NCBI GenBank assembly: GCA_963573315.1
Contig: OY752140.1
Location: forward strand, 2,790,001-2,854,000
Source of the DNA: Entomortierella parvispora
Lineage: Eukaryota; Mortierellomycota; Mortierellomycetes; Mortierellales; Mortierellaceae
Length of the DNA: 64,000 nt
Reading direction: 5' to 3'
Shown here: piece by piece, positions 33,036-44,583 of the stretch
How the letters are laid out: the number at the start of each line of letters is the position of its first letter
How positions within the stretch are numbered: the first letter of the stretch is position 1
Notes under the pieces: model-generated
What the model was told of the DNA's origin: nothing
What the model saw: only the letters and a program-made list of their open reading frames with translations
The model's database searches: none
Program-made: the position numbers and the translations under genes

Positions 33036-33224
33036 ACCCGCTCTAGCTTTTTGGCTAAGATCAAGTGTAGTATCTGTTCTTATTATTCTAATCGAATAAT
33101 ATGGCCCCTACGGGGGTCAATACGATTAATTTTATTTTTGATCTGCGCGGCCCAGCTCTGGCTTGCCATCTGTGGCTTGCACTGGTGTCCTTGGTATTGC
33201 ACTATCTCCAAGTTGACGCCGACC
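33036..33224 (+). ncRNA. U2 spliceosomal snRNA
   Basis: U2 snRNA pairs with the intron branch point. The conserved core GGCTAAGATCAAGTGTAGTA starts at 33053, with the branch-point-pairing GTAGTA at 33067-33072, followed by TCTGTTCTTAT. Stem I is re-formed with compensatory bases (TCTAGC-TTTTT-GGCTAAGA). Stem IIa is a perfect ATTATTC/GAATAAT hairpin and IIb is GGCCCC-TAC-GGGGTC. The Sm site ATTTTTG lies at 33134-33140. Stem-loop IV is CTTGG-TATTGCACTATCT-CCAAG (33190-33212), matching the family loop GGTATTGCAGTACCTCC with stem covariation. The inferred length of about 189 nt agrees with known U2 (about 187 nt). Ends are placed by alignment from memory and may be off by a few bases. Confidence 0.95.
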
Positions 33225-33239
33225 TGCAAATCCTCTCTT

Positions 33240-33255
33240 ATTTCCTCAAAGAAAA
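33240..33255 (+). promoter_or_regulatory. Possible 3' box of the U2 gene
   Basis: ATTTCCTCAAAGAAAA lies about 15 nt past the inferred U2 3' end. It resembles the metazoan snRNA 3' box (GTTT-N0-3-AAARNNAGA) in order and spacing. It is weak on its own, but the Integrator complex that reads such boxes is represented in the same window (INTS7). Confidence 0.3.
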
Positions 33256-33383
33256 AAAATCCCACTTTAACGCAATGACAATGACTAAAGCAAAATTATG
33301 TGTCCCCTAGATTTGCCCCTTTTCTGAAATCAAATCGCACACGCTGCTGCGTTGGTGTCATTTGTGCATTTTATTGCAACTAT

Positions 33384-34860
33384 CTACGCAATGATTCGCA
33401 GCTCCTGCGTACGGTTGGGTGAAAACTTGTCTTTGTACCGCTCCCAAATGGCCAAAACGGACTCAATATACTTTTCCTGCAGCCCCTGGAGTTGTTCTAG
33501 TGTTGGGTTTCCATCTTCTGCTTTTTCAATGTGGATTGGTGCGCCAATCACTATAAACACGGGTTTTCTCTTTGGAAGCAAGCCATACCTGTCTAGTTTA
33601 GTCAAAGGAGACATAATCGCCAAAAATTTCAGTCAAAGGGGTCACTTTGAGGAACAGTTGAACACCTTACACAGAAAGAAAAAAAAAAAGATAACAAGAT
33701 GTGACGCCAGACTGGTTATCGGTGTGCAGGCTAGCACCAACTTACAGTTAAACACACCGCGGCCATTGAAAACCGGCATGGTGAATCCGCAATAGCGCTT
33801 GACAAGTTGTTGAAAATGGTAAAACTTGCTGTTTTCTTCGACAGTGAATTGGTCATACAAATCAGTCTCGCCAAAGGCTAGTGTGGGCACCAAACTTGCG
33901 CTGTATTAGCGAGAAGAGAGAACGCTGATGTTAAGTTTTTGTTTCTCACAGTGAGCACACTCTACAATACAATTGAACATACCCAGTGACTAACGCCAAC
34001 TTGATAAATCCAAGTCGCTTCTTGAGTGTCAGGTCCAAGGTACCAGGACGAGAAGCCAGACTCTCTTGAGCGCCACCAACCACAATCGCAATCGAATTTC
34101 CAGGTCCTGAGCGCAAAATGTATTCACAGGACTTTTTGGAAACAGACGCTACACCATGGGCCATGATGAAGTCGCGATAAAACGGAACTTGGAAGTTACT
34201 TTGAAGAGTCAGCAGCCGAGGGTAGATTCCAGGATAGTTTTTTGAGAAATGTAGGCCGTCCGGGCCAAAGGTTGCTACGGCACCCAGGCCGACGATACCG
34301 TGCGGATGGTAGCCGAAAATATAGTTCTTGGATGGATCCAGATCGCACTCCTAGGATTATTTGGCACAAAGGATTGGTTCAGTGAGGGGATCAGTGCGGG
34401 TGGGTCCCATTTTCTCCATTTGCATTGACCAACCAGCAATCAGTGCACAAACATTTCGGTCGCACGCTCTTTCTATCCTTCACTCTACCTTGACAAGTGT
34501 CATGGGAAAATATTGGGCAAAGTACTTCCATCCCCGCCAATTCCTCCACCAGGGGATCATTCGACCTCCGCGCTCAGGGGCCTTGTCAAACATGGCGATC
34601 CACGTCAGATACGCGATAATCAAGGGCCATAGGATCTTGAACGTGCAGAGGAACAAAAAGAAGACAACAGTGACAAACACTGCTCCAATCCAGACCATAA
34701 CTGCCCCTGTCTGAAGTCGTCGCTTGAATGGCACGCGGATGGGTGCAAAGAAAGGCATCTTGTCTTGTTCAGCTGTCATTACGAATGCCTGACTGGATTC
34801 CAGATGCTTCTGTTCTGTGGTTACGTCGGCTGTGGACGTGGTGGTGGTGGAGGGAGGCAT
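33384..34860 (-). CDS. Diacylglycerol O-acyltransferase type 2 (DGAT2)
   Basis: DGAT2 makes triacylglycerol from diacylglycerol and acyl-CoA at the ER and lipid droplet. Four exons (34860-34489, 34350-33983, 33900-33746, 33592-33384) total 1,104 nt, exactly 367 codons plus stop. A disordered N-terminus (MPPSTTTTSTADVTTEQKHL) precedes a hydrophobic hairpin (GAVMVWIGAVFVTVVFFLFL and LWPLIIAYLTWIAMF). The catalytic motif is YIFGYHPHGIVGLGA (HPHG). Further family motifs are VPFYRDFIMAHGV, SIAIVVGGAQESL, RLGFIKLALVTGASLVPTLA FGE, RGVFNYRYGLLPKRKP and VIGAPIHIEK. The HPHG His is present, so the enzyme should be active. The related monoacylglycerol acyltransferases share these motifs; the fungal context favours DGAT2. 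Confidence 0.94.
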
Positions 34861-36117
34861 GTCCAGACTTTATGGATTCGCGTGAATTGGGGCAGAGGTG
34901 GAAGCAAGGCAAAGTTGTAGAAAAAAAAGGCGTAGGCGGTGAGGGAGCTGGTGCCGAAAGTTGGTTGCCAGACAGGGTATAGGGAATGGATGAAGCGCTC
35001 TGGGCTTGAAATGAAAAAAGAACAATGGACAATCCGTATTGGAAGGATAGAGAGGAGAAGGCAAATAGAGAGAAAAAAAAGACCAGGAGAAAAGAAAGAG
35101 AGAAAGAAAGACTGGGAGAATGAAAGAATGAGAGCCTGAGCAGGAAGGAGGGGATGGACAGGGCAGGTCGCGCAGATGAATGAATGGGCATGCGAAAGCG
35201 CGAATCTGTGGTTTGCTTGCACTATCTCTTGCTCCACTTGCCTCCCACACAGTGAAATTGGCACGCCGACAATGAACGCCCTTCACTCACTGCAGGAAAA
35301 GAAAAGCGACTATCGGTCGCTTGCTTTGCACTGTGCCACTATCCATTCATGCATCCCTCGGACCATCTGCCCTCCTGGCCTAGGTTGCATTCTGGAGTAT
35401 CGCTTCCCACGTGAAAAAAGAAGCAGTGCCGCGGTGCAACGGAGCAGTCGAGAACTCGGTGCCAGCCACGACAGAACAAAAGACTCTTCTCCACACCGAT
35501 GGACGTTGTCTTCTTGAGCAGACCGGATCATCAAATATTTCTTCGGTAGGGTTCTTGGCGCTCTTGTTGGCTTGAGCTACCCTGTACTTCTTCCTGGTTG
35601 ACCCCCCTCGCCTGCAAATTACAACTTTGTAGTTTTTTGCGTGTGAGCAAACAGCTGTTCTTGTTTTATTTCCAATGTTTGCATATTTGTTCTCTTATCT
35701 TGTTCACACGGACCTACCTTCCTTTTTAGAGCAAAGGGTCTGTCTAATGTCCTGCAGTTTTCTCTCTTACGATTCAAGTCCGATAACCATTGCATTCATA
35801 CTCGCATATCATTTTACATATTCGCATATCATTTTACAAATTCAACAGAACAGATCTGGAGGACGTTGGTCTCTGATCCTTCGCCAATCTCGAAATCAAA
35901 AACATGTTCCTGACCGCAGTAATAAACAGATATCCCAGTCATATCCTCATGTCCAGAACAATGCATTTCTGTTGGCACTGTCCAGAATTGCAAGAGAAAA
36001 AAAAAGAAAAGAAAAGACCCACAGGGCCGTGCTGCCAAAGAGAATTATCCAAGCTTAAAGCATGGTTTATTACTACTTTGCAACAAGTGAACAAGATCCT
36101 GAAGTTGAAAAGGTAAT
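34861..36117. other. Intergenic region upstream of DGAT2
   Basis: About 1.26 kb lies between the DGAT2 start and the RPL12 stop. It holds A/G-rich sequence next to DGAT2 (35020-35140) and a tandem pair of TCGCATATCATTTTACA units (about 35802-35838). No open frame or RNA gene is convincing. Confidence 0.4.
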
Positions 36118-36726
36118 TTAAGCCTCCTACAGATATGATGAAAACCAATTTTGAAATGTTAGTTTCTCCTTTGTTCATGTCATTGAGCTGAATCCACATG
36201 TTGTTGATAAGAGTTGTTGATAAGAGTTTTTGCTTACGGGAATCTCGACCTCACCGGCATCGATGGCATCACCGAGGTCCTTGGGGGACTGACCGTCAAC
36301 GGTGCATCCGACCGAGAAGGCAGTTCCGAGGATCTCCTTGACGGTACCAGCGAGCTCACGGGCAAGGGACTTGGGGCGCATGATGCGGGCAATCTCGATA
36401 ACATCATCCAAAGAGATGTTGCCGTTGTGCTTGATGTTCTTCTCCTTCTTGCGGTCACGGGGAGCCTCCTTCAAGGCCTTGATGACCAAGGAAGAAGCCG
36501 AGGGGACGACCGAGACGGTAGCCTGACGGTTCTGGATGGTCAACTGAACGGTGACACGGAGACCCTTCCAGTCCTGGGTGGCCTTGGCAATATCTTCACC
36601 GACCTTCTTGGGGGCAAGACCGAGAGGACCGATCTTGGGGGCAAGAGCGGAGGAAGCTCCGACCTCTCCTCCGGTGGCACGGAGGTAGATGATCTTGATC
36701 TCGTTGGGGTCCAGCTTTGGTGGCAT
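36118..36726 (-). CDS. RPL12: 60S ribosomal protein L12 (uL11)
   Basis: uL11 forms the base of the ribosomal P-stalk, where elongation factors bind. Exon 1 (36726-36238, 163 codons) starts [20 protein letters not shown] and contains [20 protein letters not shown], the rRNA-contacting GPLGL(A)PKKVGED motif. It ends [19 protein letters not shown] donor follows at 36237 and the acceptor CTGTAG at 36127 joins a 9-nt last exon, GAGGCTTAA (Glu-Ala-stop, 36118-36126). The result is 165 aa, the exact family length. Reading through the donor would add 15 or more non-family residues. Strong codon bias fits a highly expressed ribosomal protein gene. Confidence 0.97.
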
Positions 36727-37150
36727 GCTATGTGGTGAACAAGAGAAGTAGGTTTTGGATGAGTTCACTTGATTCATGGGGCATCAGTCCTGCGTTCATT
36801 GATCTTTGGTCCATCTTTTAGTCTGCCCATAAACCAACAATGTCGAATGACCACTTCGATCGAGACGAGAGTATGGCTCATTGGAACAGGTTGGATGGAT
36901 GGCCGTTGGTGACAAAAAGACAAGAAGAGAGATGGATGGGTGGATGGATGGATGGATGGACCAATGCCGCCGATGGATGTGGATCCAAAACATACATGAA
37001 TTATTGCAAAGAAAGAGAAGAGGAGGATTTGGCCCTGTCGTGCCGGCAGTTCGTTGATATGCTGGGGGGGAGATTGAATTTTTGAATTTGGTGGCGCACT
37101 TTTTTTTTATTTTTTCTTCTTTCACTGGCGTGGGTTGGCACAGCTATCAC
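36727..37150. promoter_or_regulatory. RPL12 promoter region with GATG microsatellite
   Basis: This 424-bp spacer between RPL12 and the carboxylesterase stop contains a GGAT/GGGT tetranucleotide repeat at 36931-36960. No recognised ribosomal-protein promoter element stands out. Confidence 0.35.
36931..36960. repeat. (GATG)n microsatellite
   Basis: There are seven units, one variant (GGTG). The composition matches the 31648-31684 repeat. Confidence 0.85.
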
Positions 37151-39172
37151 CTACGAACACTCCTGGTCTCCAGGCTGGGCAATGCAGAGGATACCAGAGC
37201 GGAGTCCTCTGTTGTCCTTCAGATCTTGGTAGCGCTCTCGATGCGTCCACTGCTCACTTTTCTCCCAGAACTTCAGAATTTCAGGTCCCACTCTGCTCGC
37301 ATGCGCCTCTGCTACTCTGGCGTCTTCTGTGAATCTAACTGCCTCTTTGTGCGTGGCATGATAATCGTAGTCGTCCACAGGTCGACCAAGCCCTTTGCAG
37401 AATCCAGCTGAAGCCTCCTTTCCATTGTTCAGGGATGACAAGTTCGTCTCTCCGTGCGCGAAAAGTATCCACATTGTTTGAATCTTGCCCATGAGTTCCT
37501 TCTCCTCTGGTTTGAATACCTTCTCCACTGCAAAGTCTGGTCCAAACACAAAAACAAGGTCCACACCGTGATGGGCACCCCATTCTTGGCCCTTCTTGTC
37601 CACCAAATCGATGGAACGGTCGAAATAGTACTGGTACAAGTCAAATCCTTTTCCAAGATCGCTCCGTTTGGAGAGTGCTCTGAGGGTAGAGAACTCTGGA
37701 TAAGTGAACAACGAGTGTTCAATCACCTTGGCAGAGGATCTGACTGCGTCCTTATCCTCAGCGACGGGGCCATAGAATCGCTCCCACTTTTGCTGACTCT
37801 CTGCATCAGGGGGGCAGTATTTTTCAGTGACCCTCGCCCAACCTTCCACAGTGTTAGCGGCAAGAATATTGACAAACATGGCTCCTTCGTCCTTCGTGTC
37901 TCCGACAACAACCGCCTTGACGCCTCGATCGTAGAGTTCAGTTCGGTGAGTCCACAGACGTACATCTTCAGGCACGATCACTCCATCAACATAGGGCGTG
38001 AACATGCGAAGTTTGCTCGATGCCGCGGATTGAGCCAACTCTTGCCCAGGGATTTGTCGCAGTCGTTCCAGTTTTTCTTTTCCAGAAAGGTGTCCAGGGA
38101 TCTTGAAGTAATCGATCAGAAAATCCCAGTAGAGTCGACCCTCGACTTCAGAACGAATAGCCGGGGCAGAGGTCATGGCGCAAGATTGCATGATGGCCCT
38201 GTGGAATAGTCCATGATGCTGGGGGATCAGCATATGGTAGTTGATACTCACTGCTCCGACAGACTGACCAAACGCTGTGATGTTGGAGATATCCCCTCCA
38301 AAGGTGCCGATATGAGCGTGGACCCATTCGAATGCCAAACGTTGGTCCATCAACCCCCAATTGCCCGCGGCCTGGTCGTATTCAGAGGATGAATAACGTG
38401 GATCTGCTTTAAGATCCTCAACCAGTTCGGGACAAGCAAAAAAACCATGAAAGTTCATTCGATAGTTGAGAGTCACGACAATCACTGGCCGCCCCAACTC
38501 TTCGACAGATCTCTTTACGAGATTACTGCCATCTAACAGTACACGAACGACACGGACTTGACTTTAAGAGCCGAGATCATCTTCTGCTGTCAGCTGCACA
38601 ACATAAGCTCTTACCATACACATCCATGGCGTTGGTGCCGTCTCTAAAACTTCCTCCATGAATAAAGACCATAACTGCGGCCCCTTTGGGGTTTGTCTTT
38701 TCGGTAGAACTCGTCGACGTTGCACTTTGCAGGGTGTCTTGGTGGACATAGATATTCAGATTCAGACAGTTTCTTTCGTCGAATTCTACGACATTATCGT
38801 CAAAGTCGAATTCTGAGTAAGAGTTGATAATTCTGGAGAACCTCGTCTCGAAGGTCGGCTGAGGCGGCACGGGTCTACGAGCCGAAGATGCCCATAAAAA
38901 AATAAAGATTAGTAGCCCAGCCAAGATCGACAAAAAAAACCCCGTAGATGAACCCCCGATCCGGTCCGTGAGCCGACCCTGGATTACGCATACCCTTGCT
39001 TTGTCGCGTCCCGAATCCCTGACCAGGGCTCAGGCTTGATCGCTGGACGCCATCGTTCTTGGACTGTGGCATACGGGATATTGAGAAACTGGATAACACG
39101 CTTCGATGAATCCAGTTTTCCCTCCACAGTGCCTTGCTTTGCAAGGTCAACTCTTGGCGGTGGCGGTGACAT
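37151..39172 (-). CDS. Type-B carboxylesterase/lipase (cholinesterase-like alpha/beta hydrolase)
   Basis: Three exons run from the ATG at 39172 (MSPPPPRVDLAKQGTVEGKL). Joins are TKQG|PVPPQPTFETRF and DVY|DGSNLVKRS. Family landmarks in order: IQFLNIPYATVQERWRPA, NCLNLNIYVHQDT, MVFIHGGSF (oxyanion hole HGG), VIVVTLNYRMNFHGFFACPE, the NWGLMDQRLAFEWVHAHIGT FGGD block, and the nucleophile elbow ITAFGQSVGAVS. The catalytic His lies in GAHHGVDLVFVFG (HHxxDL). The acid is probably the Glu/Asp in VVGDTKDEGAMF. The nucleophile motif is GQSVG rather than the common GESAG; the Ser itself is kept. No signal peptide is visible, so an intracellular enzyme is likely. The C-terminus ends with LCIAQPGDQECS. 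The substrate is unknown. The gene is divergent from the ABCG gene across 1.4 kb. Confidence 0.92.
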
Positions 39173-40585
39173 TTGTTGAGGATGAGTGGCAGAGGGTGTG
39201 GAGCTACTTGCTTGGTAAACTTGAGAGAGTAGAAGAAAAGATGAAAAATTGGGGTGTGGGAAGATTTTTTTTTTTGAAGGACACGGGTCGCTTCCCTTTT
39301 GCATCATGTTTGCCCCTGCTTGCACCATTGACTCGAGTCATCTGTGTGATCGAAAGTCTACTATCCAGAGTTTTCAATGCATACATGTAGTCTATTTATC
39401 TATCCTTCTTCTCGAGAGGTCGTGCTGTGTTGTTTTGTTTATTTTCCGGAAGGGTGGGTCAGGCAAGCGCGCTGTTGCGTCGCGCTGTGCTCGAAATGGG
39501 AATGTGCGATAGCATGCACACGGAAGGTTTCGGTAGTTGGCATCCGATGCTATGCCGTCATGTCTTGAGGAACGGGGTGGGAGGGTCTTTTTTAGCAACG
39601 GAACGCACGCGCCAGAGCAATTGTGAAGGTTCTTCCGGTCTGTGTAGCGTTGAACTGCGATGACAGCACTGGCCTGAGTTTCATAGGCAGGGTGGGAAAA
39701 GTTTGGATGGAATAGGAACCGGATAGGGGACGTGCCAAGCCGTTGCAACGCAGGGAACACGCACCAGAAACACATGGCTGGGACATTTCACATGGGTCCT
39801 TGCGTTTTTTATTGTTGTGCCTGAGTGAGAACCTTGTAAATTAAAATCAGGGAACCTAAAGCGAATTCAGCATTTTTGATATCTGCTGACAATGGCAAAG
39901 CTCCCTGTCAGCAAGAGCTCTATTTTTTTTCCGCTGTGGTCTAGCAAAGTGTGTCTGCAGTATCATTGTCTCTTGCTGCCTGCGGGTCGTTTGTCAATCG
40001 CTTTGGGGGCAATGACGATATCATCGTTACATCCCTGCCGCATTCTTGTCTTGTTCTCCTCTTGGCATCGGCCGACGTTCCCAACGCGAGAAGAAAGTGT
40101 CAAACCGAGAACTGCCCCAGGAAGGTATATACCTCTCCTTTGTATTTTATAGCTCGAATTGAAAGTAAAAAAAAAAGGAAGCTCTCTTAGAAGCAGACGT
40201 CGTCCTTCACAGGCAGAGGTTGCAGCCAACCACTGGCACTCCGCTCAAAGATGCTCTCAGGCACAGGATGACCTTGGCCGTCAGGCCATGACCACTTCCT
40301 CCCTCCCTAATGCAAGCAAAGCTTCAAGAAAATGCTTAAAAGGCGAGCCACTTTGGCTCGTGGAGTGTACTTTTCAACTCTTCAACTCTTTCGTCTTGTC
40401 CATCAGTGCATTGCTACATCTTGTCTAGTCATCCCTCCCATTCGCATCTTCATTCTCATTGTCTCGTGTTGTTTCTGTCGTCATACTCGCCACCCCCCCC
40501 TCTCTTTCTCTTTCTCTTTCTCTCTACCCTTCTCCCAGGAACGAGCTCCGAGCACTCACCACCGAGACACTGAATAACCCGACAA
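39173..40585. promoter_or_regulatory. Long divergent intergenic region between carboxylesterase and ABCG transporter
   Basis: About 1.4 kb contains no recognised gene. There are short poly-T and poly-A runs (39268, 40170), a C/T-rich tract immediately upstream of the ABCG ATG (40490-40540), and otherwise unique sequence. A shared regulatory region for two possible detoxification genes is inference. Confidence 0.35.
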
Positions 40586-43500
40586 ATGGCTTCCTCCGCC
40601 ATGGATCCCCTTGACTACTATGCCTTGCTGAAGTTGGTCGATGCTCCAACCATTATCGTACGTAGCACACACGAACATCGACAGCTAGCCGATCTGTCAA
40701 CCATTGAGCGAAAATCGAATGTCTGTCCTCCCGTGGATCCTCATTGACCATCATTGTTTGTACTCCTTGAAAAATAGCCCGGAGAAGGCCCAGCCTGCCA
40801 GTTTGTCCAGACCCCGATCACAACCCCTGCTAATATGTCCACGCCTTCTTGGGGTTGTCCGGCTGGCAACTACTGCATCTCTCCCAAGCACCAGGAAGCA
40901 TGCCCGCCGGGATTTTATTGTCCTCCTAATACGGCACAACCAATGTATTGCTGCCCTGGATACTACTGCTCAGAAGACACGAAAACATTAACGCTCTGTC
41001 CCCAGAACCAATACTGCCCAGCGGGGTCCGTCGGATCAGGCGTAAGTCTTCTTTAATCTCTTACTCTAAGCGCCCGAAAGTCATACTCGCCTACTGATGT
41101 CTTGCACTGCTAATTGCTCACTACTCTTAGGTGTCCTGTCTCTGGCTCGCATCTTGCCCGACCGGAAGTACATCAGCGTCCAAGTTTGGTCTTATCGTCT
41201 TTGTGCTGGTGCTTATTGTTGCCATCTCTATCGTCTTCTGTATCCAGAGGCGACTGGAGCGCGTACGAACCCATCATCTGGAGAAAAGATTACGATGGAT
41301 TCATAACCACAACTTGGCCAACGAGAGTCTTTTGGTTGCAGACGAGGCTGACCTGCAGCGCGAAGACGACGGTGACGATACAGAAAGAAACACAGATGAG
41401 TCCATTATTCAAATCGACCAGACAAACGACAGGACAGGATTGTCGACTCCAGAATCAGAAGATACGGCGACAGTTACTATTGCCAATGGTCAGGCTTCCA
41501 CCGGTAAGCCGGTGAGACCAACCCTGAGGAGGAAACTCACCAAAGTCACCCACACTTTCGACATTGAGTTTGAGCATTTGGGCTTAACTCTCTCAAACGG
41601 CACATCCATTCTCAGTGTAAGTCTTTGAAATCCAATGATCAACGTTGCAGTAGGGCAACTCCGCCCATTGATGGAAAAGGAGCCTAATATTCTCTTCATC
41701 TTTTTATTTTCTATAGAACGTTTCTGGATCTCTGAGAAAGGGGCGAACATGCGCCATCATGGGACCATCGGGATCAGGAAAAACGACTCTCATCTCCATG
41801 TTGACATCCAAGATTCCCAAGGATGAAGGCCGTATCCTGATTAACGGGCAAGAGGAAGATCTGAGCCACTATCGCAAGCTGATCGGATATGTTCCACAGG
41901 AGGATATCATGATGAGAGAGCTTACCGTCCACGACGTACTGTTGCATTCAGCCTACATGAGACTTCCTGCAAGCTTAACCAGGGCTCAGATGACAGAAAA
42001 GGTGCTCGAGATTGTTGACTTTTTGGGTCTGAACTCTGTCATGGATTCTGTGGTCGGCGACGCAGAACGACGCGGCATCTCAGGAGGTCAAAGGAAGCGT
42101 GTCAACATTGGCATGGAACTGGTCACTGACCCCAGTATCCTGTTCTTGGACGAGCCCACCTCTGGACTTGACTCAAGTACCAGCGGAGATGTCTGTCGTC
42201 TCCTCCAGTCCATTGCCCGAAAGAAAGGATTGACTGTTGCTGCAGTTATCCACTCCCCTTCTCCGGTGGCCTTCGATCAGTTCGATGACTTGCTCCTTTT
42301 GGGCCACGGTGGCCGTGTCGTGTATCATGGGCCACGCACGGAGGCACCTATTTACTTTGCTGCAATTGGTTTCCCTGTCCCGAAAGATTCGAGTCCCTCC
42401 GATTTCTACATGGATGTCATCTCGAACAACGTCAAGTCTAGGATCGCCAAAAAGTTCAAGCCTTTTTACCTCCCTAGGTACTGGGAGTCCTATTGCAAAC
42501 GTGCTCAGACCTTTTACGCGGATGGCGGGGTGGGCGCAGAGTACAGACACCCTACTCCCAACACATCGTCCCCTTCTTCGCCTCATTTCAACCCTCGCGC
42601 CAGCGCTTACAGCAACTTGAACCGCTCAGCAATGTCGATTCAACAGCATGGAATGCCAGAGTCCTTGGCCATGTCTACGCTTGCTCTTCCATCAACATCC
42701 AGTACACCAGGGGCTTCCTCTTTATCACTTCATCCTCCAGTGGATCCCAAGGAGCATCGTCATAGCAAAAGTGTTACCATGGCCCGCGACTTAATGCTCA
42801 GTCCTATTCCTAAATCGGGTACCTCGACTCCACGCGCTTCAATGGCCTTGTCTGATTTTACGTCAATATACGACGCACCTGTTCCTGAGCATTTGACTTG
42901 GTCCGAGACCTTCAAGAAATCTGTCCGGGTCTTTTTCATCGAGAGCCGTATGTGGTGGAAGGGTGTCTTTGCAGAGACCCAAGAGACTGTCCTTGGTTTA
43001 TTCCTCAAGCGAAGAGACCCTATTCGTAACACAGCCTCCCCCTTCATGATGTTCTGGCTCTGTTTGATGCGCGCACGCCTTCAGATCTACAGAAACCAAC
43101 GCCAGTTCCTGTACGACCAATTGCTCCATCTTGGATGTGGAATGTTTATCTCTGTCGCGGCCTCCAAGTTTGATTACCTTGGTAGTCAACCTGATTTGGT
43201 TTGTGCCATGACCCCTTTCCAACTCAAGTCCACCTGCTCCAGTCCCGTGGATCATCTGACAGAAGTCGGTGTTTTTATTGCCCTCGGCGTCTGCTTTGCG
43301 GGCATCTCTGTGGGCGCGATGACGTTTGGAAACGAGAAGTTGGTTTACTGGCGCGAGAAGTCATCGGGTCTGCTCACACTCCCATACTACCTGGCCAAGG
43401 TGATTGCAGACATTCCTCGAATTGTCCTGGCCGGTGTCATGTTTTCGATCTCGTTGATCATCTTCTTTGACGAGCGGTCCAACTACTTTTATTTGCTCTT

Positions 43501-43912
43501 CATCATCATCATGCTGTACGCGGTCGCTTTTGCGATGGGTTACTTGCTCTCGGCCTTGGTACCGCAGGCGAGAGTGGCCTTGGTTGGAACTGGATTCACC
43601 CTTGCTTGGGCGATCGTGTTCTCAGGCGATGCTCCAGATCTGGCAGATGTGATGAGCAAAAGCGCTTCCAGTGGCTACAAGGCCACGAGTTGGATTTGGG
43701 TCATTTCTGCACCACGGTACGCGATCGAGGCTGTCTATTTGCGCGAGGTCCAGGCACGACCCTGGCAAGAGATCAGGACCGAGCCGCTGGCACATACCTA
43801 TCAGCTTGGCCAGTTCTGGTGGTGCTTCCAAGCGATGGCACTTATTCTTTTGGGCTGGCATGTTCTTGCATTCTTTGGCTTTAAGCTGAAGGATCGCGCC
43901 AAGCAAAAGTAG
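40586..43912 (+). CDS. ABCG (White/Adp1-like) half-transporter with Cys-rich N-terminal domain
   Basis: Four exons run from the ATG at 40586 to TAG at 43910-43912; joins are TII|PGEGPACQF, VGSG|VSCLWLASC and SILS|NVSGSLRKG. The N-terminal extracellular part is cysteine-rich with GNYC/GFYCPP/GYYC/NQYCPAG repeats, as in yeast Adp1 and the plant ABCG24/28 group. A first transmembrane helix (FGLIVFVLVLIVAISIVFCI) follows. The nucleotide-binding domain has Walker A GPSGSGKT, signature ISGGQRKRVNIG, Walker B SILFLDEPTSGLDSS and the switch His in AAVIHSPS. A Ser/Thr/Pro linker (about residues 600-740) precedes the membrane domain, with helices around FITSVAASK-like and later LGVCFAGISVGAMTFG, IVLAGVMFSISLIIFF, FYLLFIIIMLYAVAFAMGYL and FTLAWAIVFSG. 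It ends WHVLAFFGFKLKDRAKQK. It probably dimerises for transport; the substrate (lipid, sterol or drug) is unknown. All ATPase motifs are intact. Confidence 0.93.
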
Positions 43913-43938
43913 ACGATGGATATCCCTTTGTATTTCCT

Positions 43939-43989
43939 AATTATCACCTACTCATAATTATCACCTACTCATAATTATCACGTACTCAT
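43939..43989. repeat. Three tandem copies of a 17-bp unit
   Basis: The unit AATTATCACCTACTCAT occurs at 43939, 43956 and 43973, the last with one change (C to G). It lies 27 bp downstream of the ABCG stop codon. Confidence 0.95.
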
Positions 43990-44068
43990 AATTCCCCACA
44001 CCTTACTGTACTATAGTAGTAAGCTAGAACAATAATCATAACACCACTTTCAATCCCGTCAACCAGAC

Positions 44069-44103
44069 CAGTCAGTCAGTCAGCCAGTCAGTCAGTCAGT
44101 CAA
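44069..44103. repeat. (CAGT)n microsatellite
   Basis: About eight CAGT units are interrupted once (CAGC). Confidence 0.9.
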
Positions 44104-44583
44104 CCAAGCCAACCACGCGTCCGACATGCAAATCAGGCGGTTGCTCGGCGCAAGTTAAGGGGCGTAGACGTCACAATCTTCCGCTTTCGCGGGGAGAGGA
44201 GTGGGACAAGAGGGTCGACCCCTGTGGGGAGGCATGTGCATCATTTCATCCATCCATCTCTCGTCGTCCTCCTTCTGTCGACTTTTCCCTCACTCCGCTC
44301 AATCCATCTCTTTTTGAACAGGTCGAACGACGACATCAATCCCTCTCTCTTTCACAGGTACCACCTTCGTGTGCATGAAATTGGTGCCCGAGAACTGATA
44401 CACGCGCGTGTCGTCTTCAAAAAAGAACGAGACTGGCCAACGTCGCTAACTCAACCATCCATCCCCTTTGACCCTGCGTCGACTTTGCATCTCTTTTTTA
44501 TCCCATCACCAAAAACAAACAGCCACAGCAACCACCTTCCCCTTCTTCAGGATACCCTTCCCCTTCGACCGCATTGATTCACA

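Larger units (their letters stand above)
43913..44583. promoter_or_regulatory. VMA1 promoter region with tandem repeats
   Basis: This 671-bp spacer holds a 17-bp tandem repeat (43939-43989), a CAGT repeat (44069-44103), a CRE-like AGACGTCAC near 44167-44175 and a CT-rich stretch before the VMA1 start. CREs often bind bZIP factors; use here is inference. Confidence 0.4.

Noticed and set aside
35680-36060. Open frame of about 127 codons on the plus strand upstream of DGAT2
   Set aside because: It starts in T-rich sequence and has low-complexity, non-protein-like composition. It overlaps the 3' flank of RPL12 on the other strand and no domain is visible.
43939-43989. CRISPR-like repeat array
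   Set aside because: The three 17-bp units are directly adjacent without spacers and lie in a eukaryotic intergenic region. It is an ordinary tandem repeat.
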